Made by a program: the position numbers and the translations under genes. The notes under the pieces are model-generated. The model had not been told where the DNA came from, made no database searches, and saw only the letters and a list, made by a program, of their open reading frames with translations. Below, piece by piece: positions 47,599-58,900 of a DNA stretch of 64,000 bases. Origin of the DNA: Cinnamomum chago (taxonomy: Eukaryota > Streptophyta > Magnoliopsida > Laurales > Lauraceae); NCBI GenBank assembly GCA_038049695.1, contig CP142461.1, forward strand, positions 38,086,501-38,150,500, written 5' to 3'. Every line of letters begins with the position of its first letter. Position 1 is the first letter of the stretch.

Positions 47599-48783
47599 AT
47601 GCCTCCTCGAATGAAAACAGCTGTGAACCGCCCTACTAAACGAGGTCGATCCTCTTCTGCCTCCTCTTCTCGTAGAAAAAGATCTCCTTCACCCTCTCCG
47701 TCCACCTCTCCTTCTCTTACCCCTCTTTCTTCTCCTCCACCACAGCCGGGCTCTGTCATTCTCAAACCAAATGCCCAAATGCTGGCTGCCTTGAAAACTA
47801 GATCAATTATGGTTGAAAGACGTACTTTACGCAATGTAGTAAATCCCCATGAGTCAGCCACCATTCTTGCTCAGATTGGATGGGAAAACATCTTAGATTG
47901 GGGGGACAAAGCCTATCCGTCTCTTGTTTTTTGCATGTTTGCTTCAATCACTGGGGCAGTATCTTCAGTTGACTCCTGCTCCTTCACCATTGCCCTTCGA
48001 AACAAAGAAGTTACAATTGATCCAGATCTTATCTCATCAATCATGAACATTCCAGTAAACCCTGATGGCCTATCCATGGTTTCTGACACCCTCACTGAAG
48101 CTGAAAAGGCCCAAGCTACTCTAATTCTCTGCGGTCGTCCTGTTACATGGGATCGTAAGAACTTTCTTCCTTTAGGATCATTGATTCCCAAATACAGGTT
48201 GTTACACCACCTCTTCACTTTCAATGTTTATCCTCGTAAAGGAAATCGGACTGAATTAACTGCTTATATGGTAAATGTCCCTTCCAAAGTGGTGTCAGGT
48301 GTTCAAATGTGTCTTCCCTCTCTTATATGTAAAACCATTGCCCGCTTTCATCTATCCACTGCCTCTAAGCCAGCAATCCCTTTTGGCTTCCTCCTTTCTC
48401 AAATAGCTCGTTCTCTTGGTGTTCTCCGCCCAAATGAGGCTCCTATTTCCCATGCACCTTTTGGCCCTGTAAATCTAATTCAGATGAATCTCTTTCCAAA
48501 TGAAGAAGCAGGGGATGTACCCCTTCATCCTTAACCCCAAGTTCCTTTAGCTCCACAACAACAGGCACCTACAGGGCTCGCTCCTTCTTCTTCACATCGA
48601 CAGGCTCCTTCTTCATCTGTTCCCCAGAGTGTTGAAGAACGGTTGGATGCTATCGAATGCAATCAGTCCAAAACCGAAAAGCTTCTAAAGAAGACTCTCA
48701 AATATCTCAGTGGACTGTCAAAGGCTTGCAGAACCCAAGATGCTACTATCATGCCTCCGTCTCCTTCACCTCCATCGGATTAG
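47599..48783 (+). pseudogene. Putative plant transposon protein ORF with one internal stop
   Basis: ATG 47599 (MPPRMKTAVNRPTKRGRSSS) starts a Ser/Arg/Pro-rich basic N-terminus of about 50 residues. A domain of about 240 residues follows (IGWENILDWGDKAYPSLV, LISSIMNIPV, LPLGSLIPKYRLLHHLFTF, FGFLLSQIARSLGV) that resembles the 'putative plant transposon protein' family found in non-autonomous LTR elements. TAA at 48532-48534 interrupts the frame within P-stop-PQVPLAP, most simply a CAA-to-TAA change. The same frame then runs on (VEERLDAIECNQSKTEKL) to TAG 48781-48783, giving about 394 codons. An upstream in-frame ATG at 47389 would add a T-rich leader and is not favoured. Function unknown. Confidence 0.68.
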
Positions 48784-49363
48784 TTCTTTTAGGGTTTCTA
48801 AGCCACGTGTTTTTATTGGTTGTACTCTTTTTGGTGGTGTTCTTTTGGCTTGTGGCTGCCCCTCCTATGGTTCTTTTGTTTAAACTTATGATGTTTACTA
48901 TCTATGGATGTCACTCTAACCTGATATCGATATTTTTATGGTATTAGTGATTAACTATTTTTATACTTTCATTGTCTATTATCTGCTTGCATTATTGTCT
49001 ATCTTTTATACACCCATGGTTATCAATTTGTGACAAAAAGGGGGAGTGGGGTTTAAGTTTGCAGGTACAAATTGAGGCAGGTACAAATTAAGGGGGAGGA
49101 TTCATCTCAGGAGGAGAATCCTTCTCCATTTCCCATGCTTTTAATCTCTGTTTGTTATTGTTGTGCTTCTACAGGTTCATCTTCTCAATCTCATATGAAG
49201 AGCTATGCGTACTAGTATTGATTCCTTTTTGTTCTTGTATTTGTTTTTCAGTTGTAAAAGGTCTTGTACTTAGTGTATGGTTGTTATTTGAGTTGTTTTG
49301 GATAACTCCTGTAAACTTGTATTAGCTAAATGTTTTTGTCACGAAATTGACAAAGGGGGAGAT

Positions 49364-49990
49364 TGTAAGTGTCACATGTCTGTGAGCACTGAGTTTGTTT
49401 TGTCAATTCCGTGCCAATGTGGTCCAAAGTCCTTGCCTCTCAAAGTGCCTCAAGGAAGATCATATTCAGAAGGATTATCAAGCTGTGGGAAAGTCCGGAT
49501 TCTTCAAAGAAGGTCTCCATTTGTGTTTGATAACCTTTTCAGGTATTTTATACCCAGACCAAACCCTTAGATCCCTGGGAAAAAGATGTGTTTTAAATTC
49601 TTGATTTCTATCCTTGTTAAATAGTCCCTCTGAAAAGGGTCAGGTGACCCTACGGTCACCTGGCGGCTAGCAGCCCTTTGCAAGGGGGCTAGCCGCCAGA
49701 CCTTCGGTTAGCTTTCCAGTAAGCATTTTTCTCTCAGGATGTTTTTCTATGCTTCCTGCGGCTAACCGCCAGTGCACCTGCGGCTAACTGCCAGTGCACC
49801 TACTGCTAGCCGCAGAGCTAACCGTGGGTTTTCGGTTTGCTTTCCAGAGACCTTGTTTTGTCAGATCACTCTTGCGGATACCCCTGCGGTTGCCTCACGG
49901 CTAGCCTCCAACTAGTCCTGCGGCTAGCCGTGAGCCAACCTGATTTGAATTTTCTATGTATCTAGAGCGTCTTTCCCCTTTCCTAATGAC
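49364..49990 (+). mobile_element. 3' LTR (partial) of the nested element
   Basis: It starts TGTAAGTGTCACATG right after a polypurine tract and includes palindrome segment A3 (CGGCTAGCCG-type motifs, 49664-49935). The right end with CA was not found, so it is truncated or runs into the GlyRS-containing stretch. Confidence 0.5.
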
Positions 49991-50391
49991 TCTTTTGGAG
50001 AGAGCTTTTGCATGCTATCTTCTTCCCAACATATCTAAGCTCTCAAATCTTCTTCCAACCACTCATGTAGTAGATTGGTCAAGCTTTTAGAAATGAGGTT
50101 TCTCCTCCATTTGTTCTTCATGTGAAATCATTTGAATGTCTGATATACTTGATCAGTTGCTATGTTTCATTGTTTCTCATGCTGAATGCATTGATGTGGC
50201 CATGGGTTTCTTTTCTGTATCTTTCCTCATCACACACACACACAAATACAGGCTCATGCTGTACTGTTGATGTTCCAATTAATTATTTGACTTTATGAGA
50301 TTGTTTGTTTGTGCATAAGTTGATTGCAATTGTTTGTTTGTGTATAATTAAGCTGACTGCCATCTACTGGAAACTGTTGTCTGTGTTACAG

Positions 50392-51513
50392 ATATCTCCT
50401 CGCCAAGGACTTTTGAGAATGCGTGAATTCACGCTTGTAGAGATTGAGCATTTTCTTGATCTTGATGAAAAATCTCACCAGAAATACAAAGAGGATGCTG
50501 ATTTGGAGTTTTTAATGTTCCCTAGAGAAGAGCAAATGACTGGAAAACCAGCCAAGAAAATTTGCCTTAGTCAAGCAGTTTCAAAGGTTGTTTGTTTACA
50601 CTTTGTCGTTTACCTCTGTTTTCATTTGGAAAGCAGAATCTTGATTCTTGCATATATAGTTTAGTTTGCTTTTTTATAATCAATGATGGCTGTTAAGATA
50701 TTATTTATCTATTGCCTTGCTTGTCCATTTCTGAATCCCTATGTAGGATGGAACCATTGCTTGTCCATTTCTGAATCTCTATGTAGGATGGAATGCTGAA
50801 AACAAGTTGGGGATCTCAAAAGCTGATGGTTATTTAATTTACAGGAGTTCATTTTTCTCAGGCAGAAGTTTTTTCTTTTGTGTGTGTGCGTGTTGGGATT
50901 CACTTTTTCAATAAAAGAATTCTAACTTTAAATGGCTTTAGCTGTTTGATAACTTTGAAATTTTCTTCTTTGCAATGGAAATCTTAAGAATTTGGTATTA
51001 TGACCTTAGTCAGTTGCCTCAATATAGCTAATGGATTTGGCAATATTGTATAACAGGAAAAGAGTGGTCTCCCTCTTGTTGCACATGAAAAGTTTTCGGA
51101 ACCCAGGGAGGTGGAGGTATCTATCTCTCTCTCGACCATGCAGATTGTTTTTATGCGTGACCCTTTCACAAACGAATACATCAATTTGATGAACCAATCA
51201 TTTTTATTAATTTTTTAATTTTTTTGAATGGTGGCACAAGTTGAACCTGCTACCTTAATTATGATTGCAACAATGATCGCCTTCCAACCATGCCATACTA
51301 GCACATTTATCAGTGGGTGGATGGGCATCATCTGCATGCATGTCTATAGACATCAGAGTTATAGCAATTTAGTTGATGGTTCCATTGAGTGCAATTTCAC
51401 AGATGATTCATGCAGTGTAATTTTTTTTCGGAAACTGATAATAGCGCAAGTAAAAAAAGGAGTTGGGTCTTGCTTTCAAGGGGAGCCAAAAGATGGTTGT
51501 TGAAGCTTTGGAG
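50392..51513 (+). pseudogene. GLYRS: Captured glycyl-tRNA synthetase fragment (three exons) inside CACTA-2
   Basis: Exon a (50392-50586, after TTACAG, before GTTTG-type donor) encodes ISPRQGLLRMREFTLVEIEH, then FLMFPREEQMTGKPAKKICL and SQAVSK. Exon b (51057-51116) encodes EKSGLPLVAHEKFSEPREVE. Exon c (about 51451-51513) encodes KKELGLAFKGSQKMVVEALE. These match, in order, the catalytic region of the eukaryote-type (homodimeric class II) glycyl-tRNA synthetase; ISPRQGLLRxREF is its motif-2 region. At least one intermediate exon is missing between a and b. Introns are kept, so the source was genomic DNA. The visible exons have no stops, suggesting recent capture, but the piece cannot charge tRNA alone. 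It lies in the same orientation as the element's genes. Confidence 0.9.
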
Positions 51514-51829
51514 GTAAATTAGGATTATTTATCTTTAATTTGGTTTTTTTGTTTATATACAGTTCCAACTTTTTGTACGTCCCATGGAAGACAATGTAGA
51601 TACTATATATATATATATATAAACACACAAAATTTCTGTAGAGATTTGTCTAGTGATCAAGCTTTATGTATAATATTATTAATTAGTTATATATATACAT
51701 GATCACTTTATTAATTTGTATATATAGTGCAAAGTTTTATTGGTGTACAGTGTACTGCAATGGTACTGCAGGTTTTATAGGTATTGGAGCAATGCGAATT
51801 CTTTTGATAAAAAAAATGCATATATAATA

Positions 51830-52362
51830 TTAAATCGGTTACAGAACAAATGATATAATACAATCCCAAAAAACCGATATAACAAAGCCCTTTATAACCG
51901 ATATTATAAATAATTTTCATATCGGTTTCACTCTTTTTTATATCGGTTTTACAATAATGTATGCTATAATTTCAGTTTCAAAACACATCAGTTCTCCGAA
52001 AACCGATATTATAAATAATTTTTATATTGGTTTCACTCTTTTTTATATCGGTTTTACAGTAATGTATGCTATAATTTCAGTTTCAAAACACATCAGTTCT
52101 CCGAAAACCGATATTATAAATATTTTTTATATCGGTTTTACTTTTTTTTATATCGGTTTTACAGTAATATGTGTTATAATTTCAGGTTCAAAAGACATCA
52201 GTTGTCCAAAAACCGATATGAAATATTACACATATTATATCGGTTATAGTTGTTTATTATATCGGGGGTACTTATATCGGTTTGAAGTTTACTAAAAACC
52301 CGATATAATAGGTGTTTTATATCGGTTTTTAGCCGATATAAAAACCCTTTTTTCTAGTAGTG
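51830..52362. repeat. CACTA-2 right subterminal repeats
   Basis: Motifs ACCGATATTATAAATA and TTTTATATCGGTTT alternate. In addition, a unit of about 120 bp (TATGCTATAATTTCAG ... ACACATCAGTTCTCC) is repeated three times at about 51957-52210. Open frame 51957-52295 is a product of these repeats. Confidence 0.88.
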
Positions 52363-52671
52363 ACTCATGCGTAAAAAAGGGTCCATTCTCGTGTAAAACT
52401 CCTCACACCTTCTGGTAAGAGCCTAAAATATACCATTTAGGCCCTTTAGTTTAGACTTTGATATACACTTTGATGCGATTAATTAGTTTAATTATGTTAT
52501 TTTTATGTTTACACGTCTCTAGGAGCATTGGGAAGAAACTGGTGCAAAACAAGAAGAAATCAGAAAAGTGCTGAAAATCCCTATTAACCGAAGCTTACAA
52601 GCTCCGGGCGTCCGGACGCCCGGTCACAGAGAGGGTGCAGGAATAAAAATTCCTAGCGTCCAGACCCCCGA

Positions 52672-55600
52672 TGTCGCGACCCCGGACCGGGAATCCGGGA
52701 TCAGGACATTAGAGAATAAAGATTAAAGGGTCTGCATCCACAATATAAAACTTATTCAATTTCCCACAGGTGTCCGCGGTGAGGATATCACAACCATCAA
52801 GGAATATTTTTTTTGAGTGCGGAAGCGTGTAGCAAATCAAATAGTAGACTATCTCTAGTCATGCAAGTATTAACATTAAATATCAAAACTGTATCAGAAT
52901 GAGCAATGATCTATAGCATGTTTCCCAAAAGTTGTTAAAGTTAGACAAAATATCATTTAGTTACATTCCCAAAATTAGAGGCCAACAAAGGCCAATATTA
53001 CAAAATAATAACCCAAAAGAATGGTTAATAACTTCTCCCCAAAATGTTACGCCTCTTGTAGCAACCCGATTCTACATGACATCGTCAGCGCGCCACTCAA
53101 CTAGAGGTTGCGGCTCACCTACCGCCTCCTCCGGCTCCTCCTCAAGGAAACCGGCAACGGGACCTGAGTACCAAAGCAAAGGATCAGACACGACGGTCTG
53201 GCAAGAGAGTGAAAAGATACAACAACATAAAATAGATGAAATATCTCGAAAAGCAAGGAAATCTGTTCAAGCATGAGCTCTCATAAAATAGATAAATCAT
53301 TTGTTAGAAAAACATGTAAACAAGATAAAACTCATAGGGTATCCAAGGAATCAGGAACAAGCAAGATGACGACCACACGAAGCTAAGTCCTCTATCACCA
53401 AGGTGATAGAGCAATAACTAGGCCTTGATCTCAGTCACTCGAGGTGAGGAGAAACAGGGGATCTCATATAAATACATATTCATATACTATACATGACCAC
53501 GGTAGCGAGCCGGGCATCGGGGACCACAGTAGCAATCTGCGGTATCGGGACAAGACCACGGTAATGACCGGGTAGCGGGATCCAAACTGCAGCTGGCGGG
53601 ACAAGAGGGGGATCTCCAAGTCGGTGGATCAGACCAACAGGGTTATCCAAGCTTAGTGGTGCCGACTCATAGGTCAAATCACAATCGATACATATGCAAG
53701 TAAATCAAGTACAAATACATAAACAAATGGGCAAGACGAGGGTGCTCAAGGGCACACTATCATATCATGTGGTGCAATGCACTTCAAGACAAGTAACCAT
53801 TTCGAGTGTATATCAATGCTTCCGGGGAAAACAAGACATGTAGTATAAATCTCGGGATCGATAAGGTACAATAAACAATTGGAATTTCGGGTAAAGTATT
53901 GGGTTCAGAATTTGTTTAAAGTGGATAGGGACCCCGTATGTCACTCAAATGACAATTTGGTACTCTTTGAATTTGGGGGCATTCCGGGCTCCTTATACAC
54001 TTTGAGTTCTCAAAACTTCAATTGAAATCCTTGTGATATGGTTTCTTTCTCAACTGGTCTCATACAATGCTTAATAACTCCTCTTGACATAGAGTGTTCT
54101 CAATGGATAGTCCCAAAACATTTAGACAACTCATCTTTATCCCAAACATGGTCCATGACAGACAAACCTCATCGCTCGAGCGAACCGGAGAGTTCGCTCG
54201 AGCGAGGAGCTTTTTTTTTTCTTAAGGGTTGTCTGGGTGGGTTCGCTCGAGCGAATTTGAGGTCGCTTGAGCGAACTCATTGGGTTGAGCGAAGTTTTAA
54301 GTGCGTTCGAATGAACAACTCTCTGGAATGAGTTATGAGATGACCGCTCGAGCGAAAAAAGGGTGCGCTCGAGCGACCAAGCCACTGGAATGCTCCGAAC
54401 TCTTTCTGGACAGGTCGCTCGAGCGAACTGTCCAGAAACCAAATCCGGACCGGTTCAGCTCCTCTGTAACTCTTCCTTTTACAACCCCTTTCGAGCCACT
54501 TTTCTACACTAAGTGAGGAGTATAAATCTCCATTTCAACAACCTCAAATCTCCAACAACATCCATCCCATTCTCCTCCATCCATATCTCATTCCATACAA
54601 GGAAAGAAAAGAATGAAACCATTTCACATAAGATGCTTTTGGAACAAAGTAAGAAAGCATTAAATGCTATGAACAACCACTTCTCTATGATCATAAATAT
54701 ACCCTTAATACTCTATCATGAGCATTCATTTCAAAACAAAGCAATAAATGTGCATTAATGGAAAATATCCAAAATCAATGAAAGCTTAGAAAAAATCATT
54801 CATCCACTTGCCTCAAGTCCACGCTAGCTGAAATCAAGCCTCTATTCACTTCTATTGCTCAAAGCCAAGATACAATCAAAAACCCCCAAAACAACCCTAA
54901 AATGGTTCAAACAATGAAATGACAAGGAAACCTTTCAATAATAAAGGTGGGGCTTCTCTAAGGCTATAGGAACACAAATCTAGAAGATGAAGAAGAACAC
55001 TTACTTGGATGACCTTCAAATGAAGAGAGTTATCTCAAAGGGAGTCTCAAAGTTGATGGATATCTCCAAAAATGGTATCAAGAGGAAGCTTGCAAGATGA
55101 GGAAGAGGTTGGTGATCTTCAATGCTTGATTGATGAACTATTGGTGTGGCTTGGAGATGGAGAAGCAAGAAGAAGAAGAGAAAGCAAGAAAACCCTAGAC
55201 TCTCCTCTTGTGCTGGAAAATGAAAATGGAAAAGGAAGGGGAAGGGTCTCCTTTGATAACAATTGAGAGGTTGGGTCCCACAACTTAAGGAACTAGTTTG
55301 GCTGAAATCATCTCTCTCGGTCCTCGGATGAATCCGGCGAAGAAGGAAGAAATGTTCGTCGAAATATCTAGTTTCCAAAAAGTGTATGTTTCGCGGGTTT
55401 CGAGAATATTAAGTTTTGGGTACAGATTTGGTGTGCAATGACTATTTTACCCTCAAGGCTATGGAATTGGGTTTCGGGGTCTCAAACGGAATCGGGATCA
55501 ACATGAAAGTTGTAGGGATCATCACAATGAGTAAAACGAGATTAAAATCATGAATGTAAAAACTTCCGGTAAATCCTCAAACATATGCAATGTCATGAAA

Positions 55601-55762
55601 AGGAACCCCCAAAGGGCCCTACTAACACAAAGCAAATCAAAATCCCCAAAACTATAACAAAAGCTATTCCAAACCCAACTTAGCCAAAAACACTAATCAA
55701 GCTTAGCACTAACACGCAACTTAATTAGCACTAATCGGGTTCACTCGGGTCGGGGTCTTACA
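52672..55762 (-). mobile_element. Solo LTR (chromovirus Tekay/Del-like), minus orientation, nested
   Basis: On the plus strand it runs TGTCGCGACCCCGG ... GGTCGGGGTCTTACA. The flanking 5-mers CCCGA (52667-52671) and CACGA (55763-55767) match at four of five positions. Reversed, it starts TGTAAGACCCCGACCC, a Tekay/Del-type start, and shares a conserved block (CTTTTTGGAAACTAGATATT then TCGACGA) with the LTR at 56215 and a matching 3' part (GAGGAGGAG...TGACGATGTCAT). A cluster of TCGCTCGAGCGA palindromes occupies 54172-54428. No internal domain is present; plus-strand frames here are incidental. Confidence 0.8.
54172..54428. repeat. Palindrome island, CTCGAG core
   Basis: Six or more copies of TCGCTCGAGCGA or close variants (54172-54183, 54194-54205, 54243-54254 and near 54263, 54346, 54366, 54414) sit in about 260 bp, separated by unrelated spacers. 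Confidence 0.9.
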
Positions 55763-56214
55763 CACGATCACAGAGGTGTCCAGGACAAAATTTGTCTTGG
55801 CGTCCGGATGTCCAATTCCTGGCGTCCGGACGCCCGGACAGGATGAAGACACTGCCCTAGCACGTTTTGATGAAGTTTTTCTTCCCAAAACCTATAAATA
55901 AAAGCCCTAATCTCGTTTTAGAGTCATTCACATCTTGGGAGAAGGTCTGAAGCAAGGTTTTGGAGCTTTTGGAAGCGCGTCAATGGGGATTTCATCAGAG
56001 ATTCTTCGCTAATCGTCTTCCATGAGTAACTAAATCTCAATCTTTGGGTTGTGATGAAGCCCTAATCTTGTGTTTATGGTGATGTATAGGTTCTAGGGTT
56101 TTACTTTAAACGCTTTTGGTTATATGACAAGATGTTATCCATTGATTGAATTTTATTCCTTTAAAGCAATATCTCTTTCTTTGGTATTCAAATCTTGTAG
56201 ATTTTAATACTAAG

Positions 56215-58900
56215 TGTTAGACCCCGACCCAGACCAGTCGATTAGTGTGCGATTAGTATGTGTTTAGTTCTAAGTGGGTTTAGTCGTGGTTGGGTTAGAA
56301 GTGATTAGTTAGTTTTGGACATAGCTTTGGGAATTTTGAGAACGTCTAGTATTAGCCAGACACACTCAGGAAGGCCTGAGTGCACGTGTAAGCTTGGGAA
56401 GATCGTATTGATTTTCGTGTGAGTGTGATTTTGATTTCATGTGAATGATCTTGTTATGTGTTACAACTTTCGTTTTAAGCCCATTCGTGTTTGAAGCCCA
56501 AAAACCCATGTTTTGGCCCCGAGAGGGTAAAATTGTCTTTATTGCACAAGTCTGGACACAATTTTCGAGATCTCAAAACCATGTCAAAAATATACTTTTT
56601 GGAAACTAGATATTTCGACGATCGTTTTATCCTTCTTCGTCGAAGTCATCCGAGGTCCTCAAGATCATGTTATGGCCACCTCAAGTTCAGCTAGTTGGGA
56701 CCCATTCCATTTAAGTCCCCATCTCCCTCCCTTTTCATTCACTTTCCCAAATCCCTGCAATTTCTGAGTCTAGGGCAAGAAAACCTTTTTTCTCCTTCAT
56801 CTTCCTCATCTTGTTTGATCTAGCTAGAGAGCTCCAAAGAAGATTTCAAGACCACCATTTTCTTCATCTCCTTGCAAGCTTCCTATTGATACAAGTTTCT
56901 TGAGTTTTCAAGTTGGGCAAGAGCTCCATTTCTCTCCCTCCCTCTTGTGTGGCCATTTCTAGGTAAGGGTTTCCACTCATACTCTCCATTGAGTCATTTT
57001 AGTTCCTTGAGAGTGTGTTTTTCATGTTTTCAAACCCTATTTGGAAAATGGGTTCCTTGTTTCCATTTTGAGTGAGTTTTGTGTGTTTTCTTGGTTTGGC
57101 TTGTAGTGTGGGATTAGCTTGTGTGAAGAGCTTGAAGTGGAGTGTTTAGCATTTGGGCAAGGCAAGTAATCTCTATAGGATCATTGTGCATGTTATTTTA
57201 AGCTACATTGTTGTTTTGGAAACTTTGCATATGGATATGTTTACAAGCTTTATGATTGTGTTTTCATGAGTTTTGGATGTGTGTTTTGTCCCTTGGAGAG
57301 CTTGTAGGCTCAGGGAATACAAGTGGAATGAGAATGAATGGAAAGGAGGAAGGAAAAATGTGAAAATCTGCACTGAACCGCACACCCGTGCATTGGCGGT
57401 CAGCTCCGCGGTCAGCTCGCGGCTAGCCGCCTGTGTCCACTTCGGCTAACCGCAGGCTGACCGAACTCAGCGGTTACCTTTCCAGAAGCTAGCATTTTTA
57501 TCTGGGACCAGCGGTCAGCTCCGCGGTCAGCTCACGGCTAACCGCCAGTCTCACTCGCGGTTAACCGCAAGCCAGCCGTGGACTGCGGTTCCTTCTCCAG
57601 AAGCTGGCATTTTGTTGTGATCCACGGTCAGCTCACGGTTAACCGCCAGTCACACTCGCGGTTAACCGCAAGCCAACCGCGCAATGCGGTTCCATTTCCC
57701 GAGAGCTAAGTTCAAAATTTGCATTTCAGCGGTCAGCCTGGCGGTCACCTTACGGCTAGCCGCCGGACCCCAGTTCGGCTAGCCGCCACCTGACCGCGAG
57801 GTGACCGAAATTCACTGTTTGTGTATTTGAAGAGTTTAGCAAGAATGAAAAACTAGAACATGTTAAGTGACCTTTAGCTTGATATTGTGCATTCGAAACC
57901 CGAGATGTCCTTGAACTTCTGGGGCACCAATTCTATTTTTAATTCCGCATCTGGGCTTCGATTGTACAACAACCATCCAAAGGTCCTTGTATGTGCTTGA
58001 TAGACTTCGTGTTTGAACCTTGATTTTTGGGTATGATGAATACCATCGTGAACTCGTTTTGAAGTGTTAGTACAACCGTGTTTTGAAGTTTTGTTTCAAG
58101 AAAAAGGGGATCACTCTATAAGCGTGTTATGCATAATTCTTATGCCCGTGCTAGTCGTGCTCGTCGTGTTTGATAAGTGATTTTCCCCCTTTTTTTACCT
58201 CGTCGTGCTTTGATCGTGCTTCACGTGTTTTGTGCATTCATGAATTAAGTGAACACCACGGAGCTTAGACTGCCCTTTCGGTTTGATCCACTGCCTGGGG
58301 GTCTTTAAACATGTGGACTGTCTGCAGACTGGTCGTGTATTTATTACACATCGTGCGTGTCCGGTTCCGCGGCCGGAATCCCCGTATATGTGGGAATCGT
58401 GTCGTGCTTATATTATGTATATCGTGCTTGTCGTGCGTGCTTGCTCTTTTCATCATATAGATGATAGAGAAAGGATGGGCTCTTTGTGGATTGTAACTAT
58501 TCATGACTTTTTATGAACTCATACTGGTTTTGTTTAGTATCTCAGCTATTGTGGTATTTCAAATCAAATATTTGATTATATGTTTTCAAAAATGTTGTTA
58601 TCCATGATCATGCCTAAATTGATTACCTGCCAAACCGTCGTGTTTGACCCTTGTTCGTTGGTGCCCAGGTACAGGAGACGTTGCCTTTGAGGAGGAGCGT
58701 CAGGAGGAGGATTGTGAGCCAACCCCTGTGAGAGAGTGGCAACCCGATGATGTCATTTAGACATCGGGTGGTTCTTGAGCTTCGTAACATTTTGTCTTGG
58801 GGTTTCTTTGGATTATTTTGAGCAATGTATTGACCTTTGTAGGTCTCTTATGGGCTGTAATCAACTTAACGTACTTTCATGTTAGTCTTATAATTTGAAT
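56215..58900 (+). mobile_element. Tekay/Del-like LTR, plus orientation
   Basis: It begins TGTTAGACCCCGACCCAG and is colinear with the reverse of 52672-55762: the CTTTTTGGAAACTAGATATT block near 56595, the pyrimidine-rich segment near 56700-56960, and the GAGGAGGAGCGTCAGGAGG and CCCGATGATGTCATTTAG blocks at about 58687-58760. In the place where its relative has CTCGAG palindromes, it has CGGCTAGCCG/CGGTTAACCG palindromes (57370-57830). The exact right end and target duplication were not found. Confidence 0.68.
57370..57830. repeat. Palindrome island, GCTAGC / GTTAAC cores
   Basis: Motifs GCGGCTAGCCGC, CGGCTAACCGC, GCGGTTAACCGC (twice), ACGGTTAACCGCC, ACGGCTAGCCGCC and the recurring word GCGGTCAGCTC form three imperfect tandem blocks of about 115 bp, each containing CCAGAAGCT. 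Confidence 0.85.

Larger units (their letters stand above)
46776..49990 (+). mobile_element. Non-autonomous LTR element with one ORF, nested in CACTA-2
   Basis: Segment A2 (46776-47124) and segment A3 (49590-49955) share the GCTAGC-palindrome sequence and flank an internal region with one ORF (47599-48783). A polypurine tract (CAAAGGGGGAGAT, 49351-49363) is directly followed by an LTR start, TGTAAGTGTCACATGTC, at 49364. The matching start of a left LTR, a primer-binding site, and protease, RT, RNase H or integrase domains are all missing. It therefore looks like a truncated, gag-less or 'large retrotransposon derivative' type element. The outer boundaries are uncertain. Confidence 0.6.
32716..52362 (+). 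mobile_element. CACTA-2: 19.6-kb CACTA transposon with two genes and a captured host fragment
   Basis: Ends are CACTACTAGAAAAAAGGG on the left and its exact inverse on the right, the match extending with one T indel through TATATCGG (about 28 bp). The 3-bp target duplication ACT is present at 32713-32715 and 52363-52365. Subterminal 'TATATCGGTT' repeats fill about 350-500 bp at each end. Inside are a TNP2-type transposase (38416-41993, broken), a second gene with Transposase_24-like and Ulp1 parts (42214-45736, one stop codon), a solo LTR, a non-autonomous LTR element with an ORF, and a glycyl-tRNA synthetase fragment. It is an En/Spm-superfamily element that was once autonomous and is now disabled in its transposase. 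Confidence 0.93.
52430..56214 (+). mobile_element. Tat/Retand-like LTR, interrupted by a younger LTR
   Basis: Sequence at 52430-52671 continues at 55763-56214 once the inserted LTR is removed. It carries the perfect 20-bp palindrome CCGGGCGTCCGGACGCCCGG (52604-52623) and the 14-bp palindrome GGCGTCCGGACGCC (55821-55834), then TATAAATAAAAG near 55894 and a leader with CCATGAGTAACTAAATC, typical of Tat-lineage LTRs. Its right part is cut by the LTR at 56215. Its left boundary is approximate. Confidence 0.6.

Noticed and set aside
52363-52365. CACTA-2 as a chimera of two unrelated ends
   Set aside because: Both ends match for about 28 bp, share the same subterminal motif and have identical ACT flanks, so one element is the simplest reading.
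54515-54530. GAGTATAAATC as the promoter of the LTR at 52672-55762
   Set aside because: It is on the plus strand while that LTR is in minus orientation, so it cannot be the element's own TATA box.
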